Shown here: piece by piece, positions 48,129 through 56,426 of the stretch
How the letters are laid out: each line of letters begins with the position of its first letter
Position numbering within the stretch: position 1 is the first letter of the stretch
Assembly: GCF_000816845.1 (NCBI RefSeq)
Contig: NZ_CP006877.1
Location: 873,501-937,500 of the forward strand
Reading direction: 5' to 3'
Source: Rhizobium gallicum bv. gallicum R602sp
Lineage (GTDB): Bacteria; Pseudomonadota; Alphaproteobacteria; Rhizobiales; Rhizobiaceae
Length of the DNA stretch: 64,000 bases
The notes under the pieces: generated by a model
What the model was told of the DNA's origin: nothing
What the model saw: only the letters and a program-made list of their open reading frames with translations
Databases searched by the model: none
Program-made: the position numbers and the translations under genes

Positions 48129-48764
48129 CTACGCTCCTACGGCTGCGTCATAGGCGTAAATGGTGGCCTTGGCGCGCTCGGCAACCTCTGCGGCCGTCAT
48201 TCCGGGCTTGTAAATGCTGGTGCCGAGGCCGAAGGCCAGAATGCCCGCTTTCGTGTAGTCCGCGAAATTTTTGTCGGAGACGCCGCCGACCGCCGCGATC
48301 ACCAGTTCGGGCGGCAGAATGGCGCGGATCGCCGTGATGCCTGAAGGACCGAGCACGCTGGCGGGGAAGAACTTCAGGCCGGTTGCCCCGGCGCGGGCGG
48401 CGGCGAGCGCCTCGGTCGGCGTGAAGACGCCCGGCATCGACACCATGCCGTAGCTGCGCGCGCGAATGATAACGTCAGGCTCGACATTCGGTGTGACGAG
48501 CAGCTTTCCACCGGCATTGTGAAGGTTGTCGACAGCTTCGACCGTCAACACGGTGCCCGCGCCGATCAGGCATTCCGGCGGCGCCATTTTCGCAGCGATC
48601 TCGATGGATTTGAAAGGGTCGGGTGAGTTCAGCGGGATTTCGATCGCGACGAGGCCGTTCTCGATCAGCGCGCCGACGACGCTTTCGGTTTCCTCCGGCT
48701 TGATGCCGCGGAGAATGGCGATGAGCGGACGCTTCATTGAAGGGAAGGCAATGCGGTTGATCAT
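48129..48764 (-). CDS. dgoA: 2-dehydro-3-deoxy-6-phosphogalactonate aldolase
   Basis: A 211-residue class I KDPG/KDPGal aldolase that splits KDPGal to pyruvate and glyceraldehyde-3-phosphate. KRPLIAILRGIKPEET carries the conserved Glu region, LIGAGTVLTVE the mid strand, and GATGLKFFPASVLGP the Schiff-base Lys. GGVSDKNFADY binds phosphate. ATG at 48764 is taken (MINRIAFPSM). It lies between the kinase that makes its substrate and the lactonase, which favours the galactonate over the gluconate assignment. Confidence 0.93.
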   Translation of the reverse strand: MINRIAFPSMKRPLIAILRGIKPEETESVVGALIENGLVAIEIPLNSPDPFKSIEIAAKMAPPECLIGAGTVLTVEAVDNLHNAGGKLLVTPNVEPDVIIRARSYGMVSMPGVFTPTEALAAARAGATGLKFFPASVLGPSGITAIRAILPPELVIAAVGGVSDKNFADYTKAGILAFGLGTSIYKPGMTAAEVAERAKATIYAYDAAVGA

Positions 48765-48774
48765 GAGAGTTTCC

Positions 48775-49692
48775 TCAATTCGGCCAGATAGCTTCGGCGG
48801 CGGCCGAAAGCCCACGGCGCACGGCCGTGTCGGCATCGATGACGGTGTACTTTAGAGACAAGAACTTGAAGGCCGTTTCATAAAGGCCCTGGAGGCGGCC
48901 CGACGCGACGAGGGTGACAGGCGTATCGTTCGGTGCGTCGAAAAGCGCACCGGCGATTTCAAGCCCGATCAGAGTACCGGAAATCCTTGCCTGTGCACCG
49001 GCCGCCGTCAATCCGTGAAGAAGCTGGCCCGAGCGTGCGGTAAAGAGAAGGTTCGACGCCATGGCAGGCTGTCTGAAAGCGGCCAAGACTGCCGCTTTGA
49101 AGGCGGAATTGTCTGCTTGCGCCGCCTCGGCGCTCGCAACGGCATGCGAGAGGATTGTATGCTTGCTGATCGCGTCGAAGAGCTCACCAGTCATGAAGGT
49201 CGAAAACCCGATCACTTCGCCGTCCTGAACATGAACCCATTTCGAATGCGTGCCCGGCATGCAGACGGCCTGCAATCCCCTGCTGTCGGGGCCAAGTGCG
49301 CCAAGCAGCTGCGTTTCCTCTCCGCGCATGACGTCGGGCGATGCCTTGTCGCGTTGGGCAAGGCCGGGGAGGATACGGATATCCCGGCTTTGGTCCGCAA
49401 CGGAAACCGCGCCGGTGAGGATCGAGGAGATCGACGCAGGAACGTCGATATAGCCCGCCTCGACCCAGCCCTGCTTGGCGCCGACCATGCCGCAGGCGAT
49501 GACCGGCACGTTCTGTGGGACCGAGAGTGCGGCAAGATGCGACGCCAAGACATCTGCAAAGCCGGTCTTGGCCGCCGTCGTCATGCCTTCGCCGCTGCGG
49601 CGTTCGCCGAGAATGCGGCCGTCCTTGCCGATCAGCCAGAGCCTGAAACTGCTCGTACCCCAATCCACCGCGACATAAACGGGATTTGCCAT
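48775..49692 (-). CDS. dgoK: 2-dehydro-3-deoxygalactonokinase
   Basis: A 305-residue sugar kinase of the DgoK family, producing KDPGal from KDGal with ATP. It opens MANPVYVAVDWGTSSFRLWL with the phosphate-1 loop, ACGMVGAKQGWVEAGY is the DgoK-specific stretch, and MRGEETQLLG plus CMPGTHSKWVHV follow. The start shares one base with the stop of the upstream SDR gene (TGATG), and dgoA begins 10 bp after its stop. Tight coupling of the pathway genes. Confidence 0.95.
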   Translation of the reverse strand: MANPVYVAVDWGTSSFRLWLIGKDGRILGERRSGEGMTTAAKTGFADVLASHLAALSVPQNVPVIACGMVGAKQGWVEAGYIDVPASISSILTGAVSVADQSRDIRILPGLAQRDKASPDVMRGEETQLLGALGPDSRGLQAVCMPGTHSKWVHVQDGEVIGFSTFMTGELFDAISKHTILSHAVASAEAAQADNSAFKAAVLAAFRQPAMASNLLFTARSGQLLHGLTAAGAQARISGTLIGLEIAGALFDAPNDTPVTLVASGRLQGLYETAFKFLSLKYTVIDADTAVRRGLSAAAEAIWPN

Positions 49693-50462
49693 CAGAAAAT
49701 GCCTCCGTCGACAATCAAGGACTGCGCCGTCACCGCCGCCGCGCAGTCGGATGCAAGAAACAGACAAGGGCCGACGATCGCGTCGCCATGCAGGACCTTC
49801 TTCAGGCACTGCCGTTTAATGGTCTGCGCAATGCCTTCTTCGGTCAGCCAGAGCTTCATCTGCCGTTCGGTCACGATCATGCCCGGTAAGATGCAGTTGA
49901 CGCGGATATTGTCGGGGCCAAGCTTGCCTGCAAGGCTCTTGGTGAGACCGATCACGGCGGCCTTGGCCGTGGAATAGGCCGGGAATTCCGGCATGTTCAG
50001 GAGAAAGGCGATCGACGACATATTTATGATCGCGCCGCCGCCTGCCGCACGCATGGAAGGCGCTACGGCCTGGGCGGTGAAGAAGACATGGCGCAGGTTT
50101 GTCGCCTGGTTGTTATCCCAGTATTCTTCGGTCACCGTATCGAATTCATGCCGGTCGTCCCAGGCAGCATTGTTGACGAGAACGGTGATCGGCCCTGATT
50201 GCGCGACCACCGCATCAACCGTCTGCCGGATCGCGCCGATATTGCGAAGATCGGCCTTGAAGAAATGCACCGGATGTTCCGAATCGCGGGAAAGCCGCAT
50301 GGCAAGTTCGCGGCTTTCCGCTTCGGCAATGTCGATGAAGGAAACCTTCGCGCCCTGCCGGGCGAAGCCCTCGACGATCGCGGCGCCGATGCCGGAGCCG
50401 CCGCCTGTCACGAGCACGCAACGATCCCTGAATTCCGGAAACTGCGCGACTACGCTCGTCAC
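49692..50462 (-). CDS. SDR-family dehydrogenase, probably acting on a sugar
   Basis: A classical short-chain dehydrogenase of about 256 residues. The NAD(P) motif is VLVTGGGSGIGAAIVEGFA with ITVLVNNAAWDD, the catalytic Ser is in INMSSIAFL, and YSTAKAA carries the Tyr-xxx-Lys. GTG at 50462 stands four bases after GGAGGA and is taken as start; an ATG at 50483 in frame lacks such a site. As first gene of the cluster it is likely the sugar 1-dehydrogenase (galactose, arabinose or fucose to lactone) feeding the lactonase. The sugar is inferred. Confidence 0.88.
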   Translation of the reverse strand: MTSVVAQFPEFRDRCVLVTGGGSGIGAAIVEGFARQGAKVSFIDIAEAESRELAMRLSRDSEHPVHFFKADLRNIGAIRQTVDAVVAQSGPITVLVNNAAWDDRHEFDTVTEEYWDNNQATNLRHVFFTAQAVAPSMRAAGGGAIINMSSIAFLLNMPEFPAYSTAKAAVIGLTKSLAGKLGPDNIRVNCILPGMIVTERQMKLWLTEEGIAQTIKRQCLKKVLHGDAIVGPCLFLASDCAAAVTAQSLIVDGGIF

Positions 50463-50560
50463 CGTATCCTCCCGTTTTTCCATTATTCGGAACTCAATTT
50501 GACTATGTGGAATTATCTGATTACGCTGCCATTCGTGTCAAGGCCGACGGTAGGCGATCA

Positions 50561-51355
50561 ATGGCTCCACGAAAAGATATATCGAGAGAAAGTAAAACGG
50601 GGACATTGGGTAAGGCGATGGGGCTGCTCGAACTCGTGACGCATGCCGAACGTCCAATGCGCTTTACCGACATTCTCGCGCTCGTCGGCCAGCCGCGCGG
50701 CACGCTGCACCGCCAGCTCGGTCATCTCGTCGAGGAAGGGCTTTTGGAATTCGACGTAGACGGCCGCTATGGGCCGGGGCTGCGACTTCTCGATTTGGCG
50801 TCGCGAAGCTGGGCGAAGAATGAGTTCCGGCTGATTGCCGAACCGCACCTGCGGCACCTGCAGCAGATGAGCGGCGAGACGGTCCATCTCGGCGTCCTGC
50901 GCGAAACCTCCATTATCTACCTCGACAAGATCGAGGGCCAGCAGTCTGTTCGCATGTATTCCCAGATCGGCAATGCGTCGCCCGTCTATTGCACCGGCGT
51001 CGGCAAGGTTGCTCTTTCGATTTTGCCGGATGACGCGCTGGAGACGCTGGTGCGAAGCCTCTCCTTTCATAGCTTTACTCCACAGACATTGGTCTCAGCC
51101 GAGGCATTGCTGACCGAGGTGGCGGCAATCCGCAAAGCCGGCTTCGCCTTCGACCGCGAGGAGCACGAGCCGGGTATCCGCTGCGTCGCGGCGCCAATCC
51201 GGATGGAGGATGGAAGCTTTACGGGCGGCGTTTCGATCACCGGTCCGGCTTACAGGCTCACGCTTGAGCGTCTCGAAGAATGGGCTGCACCCTTAAAGCA
51301 GACGGCGGAAAGCATCGCGGATGCGATGCGCGTCCGTCTCGGCCCGCGCCGATAG
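50561..51355 (+). CDS. IclR-family transcriptional regulator
   Basis: A 264-residue regulator. Winged-helix DNA-binding domain at about residues 15-75 (LGKAMGLLELVTHAERPMRF, ILALVGQPRGTLHRQLGHL), then the IclR effector domain with GETVHLGVLRETSIIYLDKI and CTGVGKVALSILP, and GFAFDREEHEPGIRCVAAPI. It is divergent from the SDR-dgoK-dgoA-lactonase row, so it is the likely repressor of that operon, responding to a sugar acid. ATG at 50561 has GGTAGG upstream; a GTG at 50507 would add 18 residues. Confidence 0.9.
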   Translation: MAPRKDISRESKTGTLGKAMGLLELVTHAERPMRFTDILALVGQPRGTLHRQLGHLVEEGLLEFDVDGRYGPGLRLLDLASRSWAKNEFRLIAEPHLRHLQQMSGETVHLGVLRETSIIYLDKIEGQQSVRMYSQIGNASPVYCTGVGKVALSILPDDALETLVRSLSFHSFTPQTLVSAEALLTEVAAIRKAGFAFDREEHEPGIRCVAAPIRMEDGSFTGGVSITGPAYRLTLERLEEWAAPLKQTAESIADAMRVRLGPRR

Positions 51356-51590
51356 CAGCCTAGGCGGCGAAGCAATCGGCTGGACGCTCTCGCAGAGCGC
51401 ACTTATGATGAGTGCGATATTGAGATTTGGCTGCGAATCACGCCAACTGCGGTAGTTTGTTAAAACGAATAGTCTCTTCGGCCATTGTATTCGGCCAGGT
51501 TGTTTTTGATTTCATGCTGGCGCGTGGTTGGCTTGCAGGCACACATCGATCTGAAACGGCGCCGCCGCTCTTGAGAAGACGAAAAGGTAG

Positions 51591-52322
51591 ATGACAGCAC
51601 TGTCACGGGCATCTTTCGATGCAGATGGATACATTCAGGAAATCGCCGGCCTGAAAACCCAATTCGATATCTTCCGCTTCATGAAGCGCCTGACGGAAGC
51701 GTGCCGAAGCCGCGCGTTCATGGTCCTCAACCTGCCGCCGGTCACGTCATTCGAACTGCAAAGCGCGACGGTGATCACCAGCTGGCCGGCCGAACTGCTG
51801 ACGCTTTATGATCAGGAAAACCTGCTGGTGAGCAGTCCCGTCATACGCCGCCTGCGCACGTCGTCGGTTCCCTTTTTCGTCGACGTGACCAAGGGCCATA
51901 GGAGGGATGACGGGAAGACGGCGATGGCCGTGGCGCTTTTCGAGCGTTTCAAGATGATGCGCTGCGCCTTTTTCCCGACGCACGAGCCATCGGGCATGCG
52001 CGGCGCAGTCTCGTTCGCCGGTGATCGCGAGCCCTTCGCGCCGGAAGAGATGCGCGATCTTTCCTATATCTCGATCCATGTGTTCGACAGGCTTGCAGAA
52101 ATCCGCAGTCTCGATACGCGCATGACGGATGCGCTGACGGACCGCGAAATCGATTGCTTGAACTGGACGGCGGCGGGAAAGACCAGTGCGGAAATCGCCG
52201 ATATCCTCAACCTCTCGGAACATACCGTCAACCACTACCTGAACCGCGCAACGAAGAAGCTCGACACGGTCAACCGGACGCAGGCGGTCGCCAAGGCACT
52301 GCGCATCGGCATCATCAAGTAA
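51591..52322 (+). CDS. LuxR-family regulator with autoinducer-type N-domain (LuxR solo)
   Basis: A 243-residue protein. The N-terminal domain (residues ~15-165) has the autoinducer-binding layout, and the C-terminal HTH is canonical (LTDREIDCLNWTAAGKTSAE, then HTVNHYLNRATKKL). Compared by eye with TraR-type receptors, the region ITSWPAELLTLYDQENLLVS keeps the Tyr but has Leu, Ser and Val where the usual Trp, Asp and Trp contact acyl-homoserine lactone. No luxI-type gene is in the window. It is preceded by a 234-bp gap with no other gene seen. A non-AHL ligand is likely. Confidence 0.9.
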   Translation: MTALSRASFDADGYIQEIAGLKTQFDIFRFMKRLTEACRSRAFMVLNLPPVTSFELQSATVITSWPAELLTLYDQENLLVSSPVIRRLRTSSVPFFVDVTKGHRRDDGKTAMAVALFERFKMMRCAFFPTHEPSGMRGAVSFAGDREPFAPEEMRDLSYISIHVFDRLAEIRSLDTRMTDALTDREIDCLNWTAAGKTSAEIADILNLSEHTVNHYLNRATKKLDTVNRTQAVAKALRIGIIK

Positions 52323-52385
52323 CCCTGCTGAAAATATTGGCAGTTTGGCTCAAAAGATGGGCAGCGCCGCGTCTTTCGTCCGCTG

Positions 52386-53360
52386 CTACTCTCCGTCGCG
52401 TTCCGGCTCGTCGCCCCAATTCGCCCGTCGCGCCCATTTGAAGGTGGCGCCGTCGCGTTTGGAGAAGGTGCGCTCGCCCGCCGTCCCGTCGCTTTGACAG
52501 AGCTTCAGCCGGATCACTCCGCCCGAGCCCTGAGGCGGTGCGATGATGCGGGCCTGGGGAGCCTCGCCCGCAAAACGGCTTGCGGCGATGAAAATATATT
52601 TCTCGTCCTCCCACGGCACGTCCGCATCCTTGACCAAGCGGTGCATTTTCGAGCGGGCGACCCGGCGCGAAAAATGACACCAATCTGGCCGCGCGAGAGG
52701 ACAGTCCGATGCATGCGGGCAGGGCGCGATCAGATGCGCCCCTTTTGAGAGCAGTAGGTCACGCGCGGCGAGGATGCGGTCCCAACCGGACGGCGTTCCC
52801 GGTTCGACGATGACGATCGTGTCGAGGGTCATCGCCCAGAGCTTATCGATCGACGCGTCGATCTGATGCGGCTCTATCTCATCGAGCACATAGGCGATAG
52901 TGACAAGATCGGCGGGCGCAATTTTCGGCAACGCCTTGATAAGATTGCCATCCAGCCATTCCGTCTGAAGGTCGAGCCGCCCCGAGAGGCTTCTTCCGAC
53001 GTTGCGGATCGCATCGCTTGCCTCCACCATCACGGCGCTTTTGATCTCCGGCCAGCAGTCGGTGGCCGCCCAGAGTGCCGAGCCTGGACCAGCCCCGATA
53101 TCGACGAAATACTCAGGGGCGAAATCGGGCCGGGCTTGCGAAATCATTTCATATGCGGCGCGGATCGCGGCATAGGTGGCGGGCAGCCTGGCGGCGAGAT
53201 AAGCCTTGGCAGCAAGGCTATCGCTGATGTGGAAACTGCCGTCGCGCAGTTCCTGGCGATAGCGGCTGGAAAGGCGTGCCGCGGCGCGCTTCAGCCCATC
53301 GAGCGGCTGGCCCTCCAGCATCTCCTCCACCTGTTCCCGCAAGATCCTTGGCAATTCCAT
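52386..53360 (-). CDS. Rsm22-like SAM-dependent methyltransferase with cysteine cluster
   Basis: A protein of about 324 residues of the bacterial/mitochondrial Rsm22 family, associated with small-subunit assembly. The SAM site is YFVDIGAGPGSALWAA and VTIAYVLDEIEP follows. The diagnostic cysteine run APCPHASDCPLARPDWCHF near residue 235, with another Cys in IRLKLCQSDG, matches the four-Cys Fe-S cluster reported for mitochondrial METTL17/Rsm22. ATG at 53360 (MELPRILREQVEEML) is preferred; one at 53375 is also in frame. Confidence 0.88.
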   Translation of the reverse strand: MELPRILREQVEEMLEGQPLDGLKRAAARLSSRYRQELRDGSFHISDSLAAKAYLAARLPATYAAIRAAYEMISQARPDFAPEYFVDIGAGPGSALWAATDCWPEIKSAVMVEASDAIRNVGRSLSGRLDLQTEWLDGNLIKALPKIAPADLVTIAYVLDEIEPHQIDASIDKLWAMTLDTIVIVEPGTPSGWDRILAARDLLLSKGAHLIAPCPHASDCPLARPDWCHFSRRVARSKMHRLVKDADVPWEDEKYIFIAASRFAGEAPQARIIAPPQGSGGVIRLKLCQSDGTAGERTFSKRDGATFKWARRANWGDEPERDGE

Positions 53361-53375
53361 CGCTGTCGCCCGCAT

Positions 53376-53860
53376 TGATCGATCACGCCATACAGCCGGG
53401 TGCGATCCATGCCAAGCGGCTTATGAAGCGCTTGCCGATCATCATCTGGCACGAGCCTTGCTTCTTATTCCGCAGAGGTCCAGAGGGGACTTTGAAAGAG
53501 CGCCAAAACGAACGGCGCCATCGGCAACCCGCCGTCGGCAGCGTAGATGCATGTCTCCCGCATCCGTTGCCGGCGGCGGTTGTTGCCATTTTGTAACGGC
53601 GCTTCCGTGATGTCGCTCCAACCCCGTGGTTCGGCGTGATTTTTCCTCTGGTCATTTCCCCACATTGTTCTACTTCGGCCTGCATTGCGCCGGGTATCGG
53701 GCAGACCGTTGCGGCCATCGGGGCGAAAGCCCGGCGGACCAGATGGCCGCAACGGTTTTCGATAGAGCGCGATTTCCGTTGCCCTTGATGCCGATTTCGT
53801 TTGGCGAAGCCGCAGCCCTCCACTATCTACGTCTCTTCAAAGACTATGCGTGAGGGTGGA
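53376..53860. other. 485-bp gene-free stretch before the Mrp gene
   Basis: Frames open on both strands, but none has a ribosome site plus a plausible protein. A minus-strand frame ends in a MRETCIYAADGGLPMAPFVL stretch that looks coding-like yet is only ~32 residues. It may hold the promoter of the Mrp gene on the plus strand. Confidence 0.45.
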
Positions 53861-55018
53861 ATGACGGACGTCACCAAGGAACAAGTTCTCGAAACGCTGA
53901 AGACCGTGCGCGGTCCCGATCTCGAACATAATATCGTCGAGCTCGGCATGGTATCCGATGTCTTCATTGCCGACGGCAAGGTCTATTTCTCGATCACCGT
54001 TCCGGCCGAGCGAGCCAAGGAGCTTGAGCCGCTGCGTCTCGCGGCCGAACGCGTCATCAAGGAACTGCCCGGCGTCAAGGGTGCGCTCGTGGCGCTGACC
54101 GCGGACAAGAAAGCGGCCCCTGCCTCCGCACCTGCCGCCCGTCCTGCTGCAAATGCCGGGCACGGCCATGACGGCCATGCGCACGCGCCGCAGCAACAGC
54201 CGCCGCGCGCCGGCAAGATCGGCGTTCCCGGCATCAAGTCGATCATCGCGGTTGCCTCCGGCAAGGGTGGCGTCGGCAAGTCGACGACGGCCGTCAATCT
54301 CGCGCTCGGCCTACAGGCGAACGGTCTGCGTGTCGGTATTCTCGACGCCGACATCTACGGTCCCTCCATGCCGCGCCTTTTGAAGATTTCCGGCCGGCCG
54401 ACGCAGGTCGACGGCCGCATCATCAATCCGATGGAGAACTACGGCCTCAAGGTCATGTCGATGGGCTTCCTCGTCGATGAGGAAACTGCGATGATCTGGC
54501 GCGGCCCGATGGTGCAATCGGCGCTGCTGCAGATGCTGCGCGAAGTCGCCTGGGGCGAACTCGACGTGCTTGTCGTCGACATGCCGCCCGGTACCGGCGA
54601 TGCGCAGCTGACGATGGCTCAGCAGGTGCCGCTCGCTGGCGCCGTCATCGTCTCCACGCCGCAGGACCTTGCATTGATCGATGCCCGTAAGGGGCTCAAT
54701 ATGTTCCGCAAGGTGGAGGTCCCGGTTCTCGGTATCGTCGAGAACATGAGCTATTTCATCGCGCCCGATACTGGCACCCGCTACGACATCTTCGGCCATG
54801 GCGGCGCGCGCAGGGAGGCCGAGCGCATTGGCGTGACCTTCCTCGGCGAGGTCCCGCTCACGGTGAGTATCCGCGAAACCTCGGATGCCGGCACGCCGCT
54901 TGTCGCGTCCGAACCGAACGGCATCGTTGCTGGCATCTATCGAGACATCGCTTCGAAGGTGTGGGAACAACTCGGCGGCCAGCCGCAGCGCCAGGCGCCG
55001 GCGATGATTTTCGAATAG
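53861..55018 (+). CDS. apbC: Mrp/ApbC-family P-loop ATPase, without any cysteine
   Basis: A 385-residue protein. The N-terminal MIP18/DUF59 domain (TKEQVLETLKTVRGPDLEHN) is joined by an Ala/Pro linker containing GHGHDGHAHA to a Mrp-type deviant Walker A ATPase (AVASGKGGVGKSTTAVNLAL) with DADIYGPSMPRLL and DMPPGTGDAQLT. Family members carry and deliver Fe-S clusters through a C-terminal CxxC. Here the equivalent position reads NMSYFIAPDTGTRYDIFG, and I find no Cys anywhere in the 385 residues. ATG at 53861 has GAGGGTGGA upstream. Confidence 0.93.
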   Translation: MTDVTKEQVLETLKTVRGPDLEHNIVELGMVSDVFIADGKVYFSITVPAERAKELEPLRLAAERVIKELPGVKGALVALTADKKAAPASAPAARPAANAGHGHDGHAHAPQQQPPRAGKIGVPGIKSIIAVASGKGGVGKSTTAVNLALGLQANGLRVGILDADIYGPSMPRLLKISGRPTQVDGRIINPMENYGLKVMSMGFLVDEETAMIWRGPMVQSALLQMLREVAWGELDVLVVDMPPGTGDAQLTMAQQVPLAGAVIVSTPQDLALIDARKGLNMFRKVEVPVLGIVENMSYFIAPDTGTRYDIFGHGGARREAERIGVTFLGEVPLTVSIRETSDAGTPLVASEPNGIVAGIYRDIASKVWEQLGGQPQRQAPAMIFE

Positions 55019-55430
55019 CTGTTTCGGCGCGCCGCATACCCCAAATCGTGGGGGAAATGTGGTGATATCGCCCAGTTCGCCCAAGATGACTTGATTATTT
55101 CACAGCTTTCCGTCATATGGCCCGCCGTCGCCATGATGGCGGTTTCTGCGGATGCTCGATGATGGCCGCCCTTGCTTGAAAAGTTTCGGCCAGCCTGCAT
55201 GTTCGGAGTTATCTTGTCGATCGAAGGATTGGTGACTGCGATGCGGTTGAGCAGAATGCATGGCCGGGTTATGACCGGATGCAGCTGGAGTTGTATGAAC
55301 CTTTTTCCGCGTCCGGTAAGATCGAAGACTATTAGCCTGTACGGCGCCGTGACGGCGGCCATTCCAGTGAAAGGCTCTCGATGAAAAGCGCACGCATTGC
55401 AGGACGTGCCGGCGGCTGGAGCAACGCCCG
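55019..55430. other. 412-bp gap upstream of corA
   Basis: No gene called. Several GC-rich short inverted repeats occur (for example CGGCGCCGTGACGGCGGCC near 55341-55360), but no recognised riboswitch or terminator. The leader of corA and its promoter are presumably here. Confidence 0.45.
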
Positions 55431-56408
55431 GTGATCACTGCCTATTGTTCAAATTGCAAGTCGGTCGAAATCCGTGACCTATCGCACGCCGCGAAGTTTC
55501 CCGACGATGTGGTATGGATCGATCTGCTTGAGCCAACCCGTGAGGAGGAACTCTACGTCGAAAAGATCGTCGGCATCGAGGTTCCGACCCGCGACGATTT
55601 GAAGGATATCGAGCCGTCCGCACGCCTCTATACCGAGAATGATGCGGTCTATATGACGGCTTCGCTCGTCTGGAAAGCTGAGACAGAGGCCCCGACGCTG
55701 ACGGATGTTGCCTTCATCCTCGTTGGGAACCGGTTGATCACCATCCGCTACGCTCATCCGAAATCCTTTGCCCTGTTCATCGCCGCCCTTCATCGCGTGC
55801 CGGAAGAGTGGCGCAGCGGTGCGGCTCTCCTTGCCAAGCTGCTCGAGACGATCGCCGACAGGACTGCGGAAATTCTCGAACTCTCGGTCGCCCGCATCGA
55901 TATCCTTTCGACGCACGTTTTCGGCGACCGCGCCAGAAAGGTCCGCAAGCCCTCGAACTATCTCGAGGTGAAGCTTCGCGATATCGCCGGCCACCACCGC
56001 CTTGTCAGCAAGGTGCGCGACAGCCTCGCCTCGCTCGCACGCCTCATGACCTTCTTCTACACCATCCCCGCAGTTCAGAAGGACCAGGCGACGAAGGAAC
56101 TGTCGCGCACCGTCTCGCGCGATATCCAGTCGCTGACGGAGCATGCATCCTACATCGCCGGAAACATCACCTTCCTCCTCGACGCCTCGCTCGGCCTCAT
56201 CAACATCGAACAGAACTCGATCATCAAGATCTTCTCGATCGCATCCGTCGTCTTCTTGCCGCCCACCCTTGTCGCATCGATTTATGGCATGAATTTCGAA
56301 TTCATGCCGGAACTGCACTGGGTCGCGGGCTATCCCTCTTCGCTGGGCCTGATGGTGATGTCCGCCATCATTCCGTTCTTCTTTTTCCGATGGAAAGGCT
56401 GGCTCTAA
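55431..56408 (+). CDS. corA: magnesium/cobalt transport protein CorA
   Basis: A 325-residue CorA channel subunit (pentamer in the inner membrane). A large cytosolic domain is followed by two C-terminal membrane helices. The first helix (IFSIASVVFLPPTLVASIYG) ends with the selectivity motif GMNFEF, and the second is SSLGLMVMSAIIPFFFF with a basic WKGWL end. The start codon is a GTG at 55431 with GGAG about 10 bases upstream. The N-terminus has an unusual CSNC pair (ITAYCSNCKSVEI). Followed closely by kup, another cation transporter. Confidence 0.93.
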   Translation: MITAYCSNCKSVEIRDLSHAAKFPDDVVWIDLLEPTREEELYVEKIVGIEVPTRDDLKDIEPSARLYTENDAVYMTASLVWKAETEAPTLTDVAFILVGNRLITIRYAHPKSFALFIAALHRVPEEWRSGAALLAKLLETIADRTAEILELSVARIDILSTHVFGDRARKVRKPSNYLEVKLRDIAGHHRLVSKVRDSLASLARLMTFFYTIPAVQKDQATKELSRTVSRDIQSLTEHASYIAGNITFLLDASLGLINIEQNSIIKIFSIASVVFLPPTLVASIYGMNFEFMPELHWVAGYPSSLGLMVMSAIIPFFFFRWKGWL

Positions 56409-56426
56409 GGAGCCTGTTGTCACTTC

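Noticed and set aside
53465..53752. Minus-strand frame ending in a coding-like 32-residue segment
   Set aside because: Only the last part looks protein-like, the start lacks a ribosome site, and nothing supports translation; recorded as gene-free.
55172..55384. 70-residue frame upstream of corA
   Set aside because: No ribosome site and no conserved pattern; likely leader or spacer DNA.
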